Shown: in pieces, positions 59,194 through 64,000 of the stretch
How the letters are laid out: every line of letters starts with the position of its first letter
Position numbering within the stretch: position 1 is the stretch's first letter
Assembly: GCF_037943105.1 (NCBI RefSeq)
Contig: NZ_CP149803.1
Coordinates: 3,576,001 to 3,640,000 of the forward strand
DNA: 64,000 bases
DNA from: Pseudomonas sp. TMP9
GTDB taxonomy: Bacteria; Pseudomonadota; Gammaproteobacteria; Pseudomonadales; Pseudomonadaceae
Direction: 5' to 3'
Made by a program: the position numbers and the translations under genes
Notes under the pieces: model-generated
Told to the model about the DNA's origin: nothing
What the model saw: only the letters and a program-made list of their open reading frames with translations
The model's database searches: none

Positions 59194-60156
59194 GTGCGTA
59201 AGTCATTGCTGCGTATGACGTTTCGTCAACTTCAGGTGTTCCGCTCGGTGTGCGGCCACTTGTCTTACAGCCGCGCGGCCGAGGAGATGGCCCTGACCCA
59301 GCCCGCCGTTAGCCTGCAGATTCGCCAACTGGAAGCGCTGATCGGCCAGCCGCTGTTTGATTATGTCGGCAAAAAGCTCTACTTGACCGAAGCCGCCGAG
59401 GCCCTGCAGCGCGCCAGCGCGGATATTTTTGGTCGCTTGGAGAGCTTCGACATGCAGCTTTCCGACCTGCAAGGTTCGCTGCAAGGGCAACTCGGCTTAG
59501 CGGTCGAATCCAGCGTCAAGTACTTCGTTCCGCACTTGTTCGCCGCTTTTCGTCAGCAATACCCGGAAATTAACCTGCAGTTGGTGGTGACTAATCACGC
59601 CCAAGCCCTCAAGCGCCTGAACGCCAACCGCGATGATTTGTTGATCATGTCGCGGGTGCCGACGGACATGAACTTGGAGTTTTTGCCCTTCCTCAATAAC
59701 CCTATCATTGCCGTGGCCCCGCCCGAACATCCGCTGTGCAACCAGGGCCCACTGAGCCTGCAAGACCTCACCGCCTTCCCACTGCTGATCCGCGAGGCCG
59801 GCTCCGGCACACGCCAGGCCTGCGAAGAGTATTGCCATCAAAAACGCGCGCACTTCCCGCAAACCTTGGAGGTCGGCTCCATAGAAGGACAGCGTGAAGG
59901 GGTCATCGCCGGCCTCGGTTTAGCCCTGCTGCCACGCCACGCAGTGCGCCGCGAACTGGAATGCTGCGCCCTGCGCGAACTGCCGGTGAGTGAACTGCCG
60001 CTGCTGCACAGTTGGTGCCTGGTGCACCCGCGCGGCAAATACCTGTCGCCGGTGGCCCAAGCGTTTTTCGCGTTTGTGCGCGATCAGCGCAGCCTGATCA
60101 ACGCCCTGGCGGAGCGCTTCGCCGAGCCAACGCCTGCTTCCCGGCCAGGTAACTAG
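59194..60156 (+). CDS. LysR-family regulator divergent from pycA
   Basis: A 320-residue CysB/CbbR-like LysR protein: HTH MTFRQLQVFRSVCGHLSYSRAAEEMALTQPAVSLQIRQLE, then VESSVKYFVPHLFAAFRQQYPE and APPEHPLC in the effector domain. The GTG at 59194 ((M)RKSLLRMTFRQ) matches relatives and has AGGT 9 bases upstream. The same gene pair, LysR divergent from pycAB, exists in P. aeruginosa. The 190-base intergenic region is AT-rich next to the LysR gene (TTAACCAAAATCAATATTTA), with no clear palindrome identified. Its C-terminal codons overlap a convergent small gene. Confidence 0.92.
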   Translation: MRKSLLRMTFRQLQVFRSVCGHLSYSRAAEEMALTQPAVSLQIRQLEALIGQPLFDYVGKKLYLTEAAEALQRASADIFGRLESFDMQLSDLQGSLQGQLGLAVESSVKYFVPHLFAAFRQQYPEINLQLVVTNHAQALKRLNANRDDLLIMSRVPTDMNLEFLPFLNNPIIAVAPPEHPLCNQGPLSLQDLTAFPLLIREAGSGTRQACEEYCHQKRAHFPQTLEVGSIEGQREGVIAGLGLALLPRHAVRRELECCALRELPVSELPLLHSWCLVHPRGKYLSPVAQAFFAFVRDQRSLINALAERFAEPTPASRPGN

Positions 60157-60322
60157 CCGCAATCAACTCAGGAAAGTCAGCCAATTGCTGCTGCAACTGA
60201 CGCCGCTCGGCATGCGCTTCAATGGCGCGGCGGTATTCCATACGGCGTTGGTCGAGCAACTTGCGCCGGGCTTTGGCATCGGTGTTTTCAAAAGACGGCT
60301 GTTTATCCAGATAACCAGACAT
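60098..60322 (-). CDS. Small charged helical protein, convergent and overlapping with LysR
   Basis: A 74-residue protein, MSGYLDKQPSFENTDAKARR to start, then a highly charged helix (KLLDQRRMEYRRAIEAHAER, RQLQQQLADFPELIAASYLA). GGGAG lies 7 bases before the ATG at 60322. The last 59 bases overlap the 3' end of the LysR gene on the opposite strand. I recall small proteins of this composition at this place in other Pseudomonas but cannot name a family. Coiled coil is likely; function unknown. Confidence 0.7.
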   Translation of the reverse strand: MSGYLDKQPSFENTDAKARRKLLDQRRMEYRRAIEAHAERRQLQQQLADFPELIAASYLAGKQALARRSAPPGR

Positions 60323-60458
60323 AGGGCAACTCCCAAGCTGAATAAGGGAGTGCCAGCATCGACGGTGGAGATGACGCTTTGATGGCGACGCGATAACGCG
60401 ACGAAGACATCAGCAGCGACGCTGCCGAAGTACCGCAATGTCGTAATGTCGTAATGCC

Positions 60459-60530
60459 GTAGCCCGGATAAGCGCAGCGCAATCCGGGAACCGATCACCC
60501 GGATTACGCCAAGGCTTATTCGCGCTACAA
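60459..60530. repeat. REP pair (BIME) between the small gene and hexR
   Basis: GTAGCCCGGATAAGCGCAGC plus GCAATCCGGGA (60459-60489) is followed by an inverted copy CACCCGGATTACGCC...CGCGCTAC (60496-60527). Just upstream lies a tandem of TCGTAATG words (60440-60458). Confidence 0.85.
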
Positions 60531-60543
60531 CGCTTGGCGGCGC

Positions 60544-61410
60544 TTAATCTTCGACGTTTTTGTGCGCCTTCGGCGACAAACGCAGGCTGCGCAGACTGCG
60601 CTTGACGCTCTTGAGGTGGTTGACCAGTCCCGGCCCACGGGCCATGGCCACGCCCATGGCGAGCACATCGATCACCACCAAGTGAGCGATACGCGAGGTC
60701 AGCGGGGTGTAGATCTCGGTGTCTTCCTGCACGTCGATCGCCAGGTTGACCGTGGCCAAATCAGCCAGCGGCGTCTGGCTCGGGCACAGGGTAATCAACG
60801 TCGCGCCCGTTTCACGCACCAAGTTGGCGGTGATCAGCAGGTCCTTGGAGCGGCCGGACTGGGAGATGCAGATGGCCACATCGGTGGGCTTGAGCGTCAC
60901 CGCACTCATCGCCTGCATGTGTGGGTCGGAATACGCCGCCGCAGTAAGCAGCAGACGGAAGAACTTATGCTGCGCATCAGCCGCCACCGCACCGGAGGCG
61001 CCAAAGCCATAAAACTCTACGCGCTGGGCGTTGGATATCGCCGCGATGGCTCGCTGCAAGGCCTGGGTATCGAGTTTTTCGCGCACCTCGATCAGGGTGT
61101 GCAGCGTGGTGTCGAAGATCTTCAGGCTGAAGTCAGCCACCGAATCGTCTTCATGAATGGCGAACTGACCGAAACTGGCACCGGCGGCCAGGCTTTGCGC
61201 CAGCTTGAGCTTGAGGTCCTGAAAGCCGGTGCAGCCAATCGCTCGGCAGAAGCGCACGATGGTCGGCTCACTGATGCCGACGCTGTGGGCCAACTCGGCC
61301 ATGGAGCTGTGCATGACCGAGGTAGGGTCGAGCAGAACATGGTCGGCGACTTTGAGTTCTGACTTGCGCAGGAGAGGGCGCGACTGGGCGATGTGTTGCA
61401 ACAGGTTCAC
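60544..61410 (-). CDS. hexR: HexR, RpiR-family regulator of glucose catabolism
   Basis: A 288-residue repressor with N-terminal HTH (SMAELAHSVGISEPTIVRFCRAIGCTGFQDLKLKLAQSL) and a C-terminal SIS sugar-phosphate domain (VEFYGFGASGAVAADAQHKF, CISQSGRSKDLLITANLVRETG). In Pseudomonas HexR binds KDPG and controls zwf, edd, gap and glk-type genes. GTG start at 61410 as the family N-terminus MNLLQHIAQSRPLLRKSELKVAD requires. Divergent from zwf with a palindromic operator between. The ribosome site is weak. Confidence 0.95.
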   Translation of the reverse strand: MNLLQHIAQSRPLLRKSELKVADHVLLDPTSVMHSSMAELAHSVGISEPTIVRFCRAIGCTGFQDLKLKLAQSLAAGASFGQFAIHEDDSVADFSLKIFDTTLHTLIEVREKLDTQALQRAIAAISNAQRVEFYGFGASGAVAADAQHKFFRLLLTAAAYSDPHMQAMSAVTLKPTDVAICISQSGRSKDLLITANLVRETGATLITLCPSQTPLADLATVNLAIDVQEDTEIYTPLTSRIAHLVVIDVLAMGVAMARGPGLVNHLKSVKRSLRSLRLSPKAHKNVED

Positions 61411-61507
61411 AGATTTAGGCTCGGCATGTGGCTAACGAATCCATCACGCACACCGCATCGGAGTCATGACTCGGTTATGATCGGCGCACGACAGCTTGTA
61501 GTGGTCT

Positions 61508-61522
61508 TGTAGTTATACTACA
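61508..61522. promoter_or_regulatory. HexR operator at zwf
   Basis: TGTAGTTATACTACA is a perfect 6-bp inverted repeat with TAT at the centre, fitting the TGTARTNNNAYTACA form of HexR sites. A TTGTAGT half-copy lies just upstream at about 61497. It covers the upstream ATG of the zwf frame, which argues for the later TTG start at 61567. Confidence 0.8.
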
Positions 61523-61566
61523 TGACCGCCACCGCCGCACTGCTATACCGAGTCGGAGTTCCCACC

Positions 61567-63009
61567 TTGAGCATTCCCTGCGACATGCTGGTGTTTGGCG
61601 GCACCGGTGACCTGGCCCTGCATAAACTGCTACCAGCGCTCTATCACCTGCACCGCGCGGGTCGCCTGCACGACGATATGCGCATTCTTGCGCTTGCGCG
61701 CAGCGCCAACAGCCGCAGCGCCTATCAAGCCTTGGCTGAACGCCACTGCCGCGCCCAAGTGGCGCGAACAAATTTCGATAACGACAGCTGGGTGACTTTT
61801 GCTGCGCGCCTCGACTACTTCGCCATGGACGCCAGTCAAAGCGCCGACTTTGGCCGCTTGGGCAAGCGCTTAGGCGAGGATCACGCGCGGGTGCGGATTT
61901 ACTACCTGGCCACCGCGCCGGACCTGTTTGAAGACATCGCCTCGCACCTGAAGATCGCCAGCTTAGCCGGCCCCAAGGCGCGCATCGTGCTGGAAAAGCC
62001 GATTGGTCACTCACTGGAGTCGGCGCAGGCAATCAACGCCGCCATCGGCGCGGTGTTCGATGAGTCGCGGGTGTTCCGCATTGATCACTACCTGGGCAAG
62101 GAGACGGTGCAAAACCTCATGGCCTTGCGCTTCGCTAACGCATTGTTTGAACCCGTATGGCGCGCCGGGCATATCGACCATGTGCAGATCAGCGTGTGCG
62201 AAACCCTCGGTGTGGAAAACCGCGGCGCCTACTACGAAAAAGCCGGCGCCATGCGCGACATGATCCAGAACCACCTGCTGCAGTTGCTCTGCCTGGTGGC
62301 CATGGAAGTGCCGGTGCGTTTCGACGCTGAATCGGTACGCAACGAGAAGGTGAAAATCCTCGAAGCACTGAAGCCCATCAGCGGCCTCGATGTGCAGGAC
62401 AAGACCGTGCGCGGCCAGTACACCGCCGGTAAAATCGGCGGCCAAGAAGTCCCCGCCTATTACTTCGAAAAGAACGTCGACAACGACAGCGACACCGAAA
62501 CCTTTGTCGCCGTGCAAGCCGAGATCGACAACTGGCGCTGGGCTGGCGTGCCGTTCTACCTGCGTACCGGCAAACGCCTGGGGCACAAAACCTCGGAAAT
62601 TCTTATCCAGTTCAAGCCGGTGCCGCACCAGCTGTTTGGCGGCGGCGAAGCCAATCGCCTGCTGATCCGCCTGCAACCAGAAGAGCGCATCAGCCTGCAG
62701 CTGATGGGCAAAAGCCCAGGCAAGGGCATGCACCTGCAGCCGGTAGAACTGGACCTCAACCTCGCCGATGCCTTCCACAAGCAACGCCGCTGGGACGCTT
62801 ACGAGCGCTTGCTGCTCGATGTGATCGAGGGCGACTCCACCCTGTTTATGCGCCGCGATGAAGTCGAGGCCGCTTGGAATTGGGTCGACCCAATCATCAA
62901 AGGCTGGCACCAACACTACCAAAGCCCACGTCCTTATCCGGCTGGCAGCGATGGCCCCGAGCAAGCCAGCAACTTGCTCGAACGCCATGAGCGGCAGTGG
63001 ATGGAATAG
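61567..63009 (+). CDS. zwf: Glucose-6-phosphate 1-dehydrogenase
   Basis: A 480-residue enzyme oxidising glucose-6-phosphate to 6-phosphogluconolactone with NAD(P)+. Motifs: CDMLVFGGTGDLALHKLLPALY (nucleotide binding), VLEKPIGHSLESAQAIN, RIDHYLGKETVQNLMALRFAN (catalytic signature) and WRWAGVPFYLRTGKRL. The TTG at 61567 is chosen: GGAG 8 bases upstream and the family N-terminus begin there, while ATG 61522 falls in the HexR operator and has no ribosome site. HexR-controlled entry to the Entner-Doudoroff pathway. pgl and eda do not follow, unlike P. aeruginosa, so this is a separated or second zwf. Confidence 0.92.
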   Translation: MSIPCDMLVFGGTGDLALHKLLPALYHLHRAGRLHDDMRILALARSANSRSAYQALAERHCRAQVARTNFDNDSWVTFAARLDYFAMDASQSADFGRLGKRLGEDHARVRIYYLATAPDLFEDIASHLKIASLAGPKARIVLEKPIGHSLESAQAINAAIGAVFDESRVFRIDHYLGKETVQNLMALRFANALFEPVWRAGHIDHVQISVCETLGVENRGAYYEKAGAMRDMIQNHLLQLLCLVAMEVPVRFDAESVRNEKVKILEALKPISGLDVQDKTVRGQYTAGKIGGQEVPAYYFEKNVDNDSDTETFVAVQAEIDNWRWAGVPFYLRTGKRLGHKTSEILIQFKPVPHQLFGGGEANRLLIRLQPEERISLQLMGKSPGKGMHLQPVELDLNLADAFHKQRRWDAYERLLLDVIEGDSTLFMRRDEVEAAWNWVDPIIKGWHQHYQSPRPYPAGSDGPEQASNLLERHERQWME

Positions 63010-63105
63010 CTGCAGGTTGAGTACCGCGATAGCCATCGCCGACCGTCATGGTCATTGCCGTAATGGGTTACGCCTCTGCACTACAAACGACCCAGGCTGA
63101 GCTGA

Positions 63106-64000
63106 CTAACGCGGCACGGACGCCACCGGCAACTCTCGGCGGAAGTACAGCAGTACCACCGGCAATGCCAGCACGCCCAAAGCGCCAGCGGCCACAAACA
63201 ACACTTCATAGCCCAGCCACGTGGCCAGCAACCCGCTGGTGGCGCCCACTAAACCGGCGAGTAATAACTGCACGCTGGCCTGCAGGGTGAAGTCTGCGCC
63301 TTCATGCTCAGGCCGGCAGCGGCTCATCATCACTGCAAACAACGCCACCGTGGACATTCCATCGGCGGCTTGCTCAAACAATGCCACGGCGTAAACCAGC
63401 AGGCTGTTGCTACCGGCACTCACCAGCAACGCCATGGCTGCAATCCCGCCAGCCTGCAGCAGGCCGAAACCCATCAGCGCGTGCAGTGCGCCAATGCGCG
63501 CATACAGCAGACCACCAATAACCGCGCCAGCAATTCCGGCCAGGCTACTGATCAACGTCAGTTGGCCCAGCTCAGTATTGCTCCAACCTTGATCAACCAA
63601 CATCGGCTTGATCATCGGTGAACCTAGCGCATCACCCAGCTTGAAGCTGACCAACACCGCCAGCCACACGAGCATGCCGGGCTGCATCAGCAGGCCGCGG
63701 TAATGGCGCCATAATAATCCGGGGCCTGCCGGCTCTGCCTGCGCCGGCTGAAATGGCAGCTCGCGCTTTTCAGCAAAGCGCCAAATCGGCACGGTCATCA
63801 GCACCAGCAATGCCGCCACCAGCGCAAGGCCAAGGCTCCAGCCCAACGTGTCCATCATCAGCAATAAGCCACTGCCGCTGACCAGCATGCCGATCTTGTA
63901 ACCACCCACTTGCAGGCTGTTGCCCAGCCCACGCCAACGCTCTGGCAACAGCCGCACGGCGAGGCCATCGGTGGCGATATCCTGAGTAGAGGCTGCCAGA
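63106..64000 (-). CDS. MFS transporter, AmpG/PAT-like, N-terminally cut by the window edge
   Basis: About 298 codons are visible and the frame continues past the right edge. The visible start LAASTQDIATDGLAVRLLPERWRGLGNSLQ is a hallmark of AmpG-type muropeptide permeases and acetyl-CoA transporter-like MFS proteins. At least seven further helices follow, to VLALPVVLLYFRRELPVASVPR. Substrate cannot be fixed: AmpG, the related AmpP, or siderophore/peptide MFS are all possible. The in-frame GTG at 63957 is internal, not the true start. Convergent with zwf, 96 bases apart. Confidence 0.85.
   Translation of the reverse strand, partial: LAASTQDIATDGLAVRLLPERWRGLGNSLQVGGYKIGMLVSGSGLLLMMDTLGWSLGLALVAALLVLMTVPIWRFAEKRELPFQPAQAEPAGPGLLWRHYRGLLMQPGMLVWLAVLVSFKLGDALGSPMIKPMLVDQGWSNTELGQLTLISSLAGIAGAVIGGLLYARIGALHALMGFGLLQAGGIAAMALLVSAGSNSLLVYAVALFEQAADGMSTVALFAVMMSRCRPEHEGADFTLQASVQLLLAGLVGATSGLLATWLGYEVLFVAAGALGVLALPVVLLYFRRELPVASVPR

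Noticed and set aside
62011..63036. 341-codon antisense frame across zwf
   Set aside because: Shadow of the codon bias of zwf; its neighbours and composition give no support.

Overview
The window is a gene-dense, GC-rich bacterial chromosome segment that I read as genus Pseudomonas. The reasons are the DUF2388 and DUF1127 small proteins, the neighbour pairs gcdR/gcdH/gcdG, fhp/fhpR, purE/purK/adhP, the aspA/HypT-like LysR pair, pycA/pycB with its LysR gene, and hexR/zwf, plus REP elements of the GTAGCCCGGAT...ATCCGGG type with a matching RAYT transposase. No rRNA, tRNA, CRISPR array or prophage was seen. Both end genes run off the window.

Layout. 1-2.4 kb: a periplasmic HEXXH protein, two DUF2388 proteins and a DUF1127 protein. 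2.4-5.3 kb: pntAA-pntAB-pntB transhydrogenase. 5.8-9.4 kb: glutarate catabolism (gcdR divergent from gcdH-gcdG). 9.4-12.6 kb: nitric oxide defence (flavohaemoglobin, a small membrane protein, and a divergent NorR/FhpR activator with three GT-N7-AC sites). 12.8-14.0 kb: an HD-GYP phosphodiesterase. 14.2-27.5 kb: a sulfide/persulfide block (persulfide dioxygenase, DUF442-SQR fusion, SulP transporter, rhodanese, disulfide reductase, a CsoR/CstR-type repressor coupled to a haem c protein) followed by a CIO-type bd oxidase (cioAB) and its exporter cydDC. 27.6-31.4 kb: DUF3299, GlsB, purK-purE, adhP. 31.6-36.3 kb: a Type III restriction-modification island with its own XRE regulator. 36.4-41.8 kb: an AraC regulator and a four-gene overlapping envelope operon. 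42-44.3 kb: acetylpolyamine deacetylase and polyamine-binding protein. 44.4-52.9 kb: aspartate/asparagine metabolism (LysR, aspA, AGCS symporter, asparaginase), with an MscS channel, an XRE regulator and a GNAT. 52.9-54.1 kb: tandem REP array and RAYT. 54.1-60.3 kb: SbtA/SbtB bicarbonate uptake beside two-subunit pyruvate carboxylase and its LysR. 60.5-64 kb: hexR, zwf and a partial MFS gene.

The most coherent candidate for something little described is a putative persulfide-sensing regulon. Near-identical ATAC-N8-GTAT operators lie in front of the persulfide dioxygenase operon (14228), the repressor's own operon (21448) and the cioAB oxidase operon (21696). This suggests that one CsoR-family repressor, with an unusual cysteine spacing, links sulfide oxidation to a sulfide-resistant terminal oxidase. 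Other sequence-level observations are a terminator/antiterminator-like leader before sbtA, a leader terminator before purE, paired 7-N5-7 half-sites between gcdR and gcdH, twin TTGCC-N5-GGCAA operators controlling the restriction-modification island, and an AT-rich central block in the mod gene consistent with exchange of its target-recognition domain.

All functions are inferred by reading translated sequence and recalling families; no search was run.
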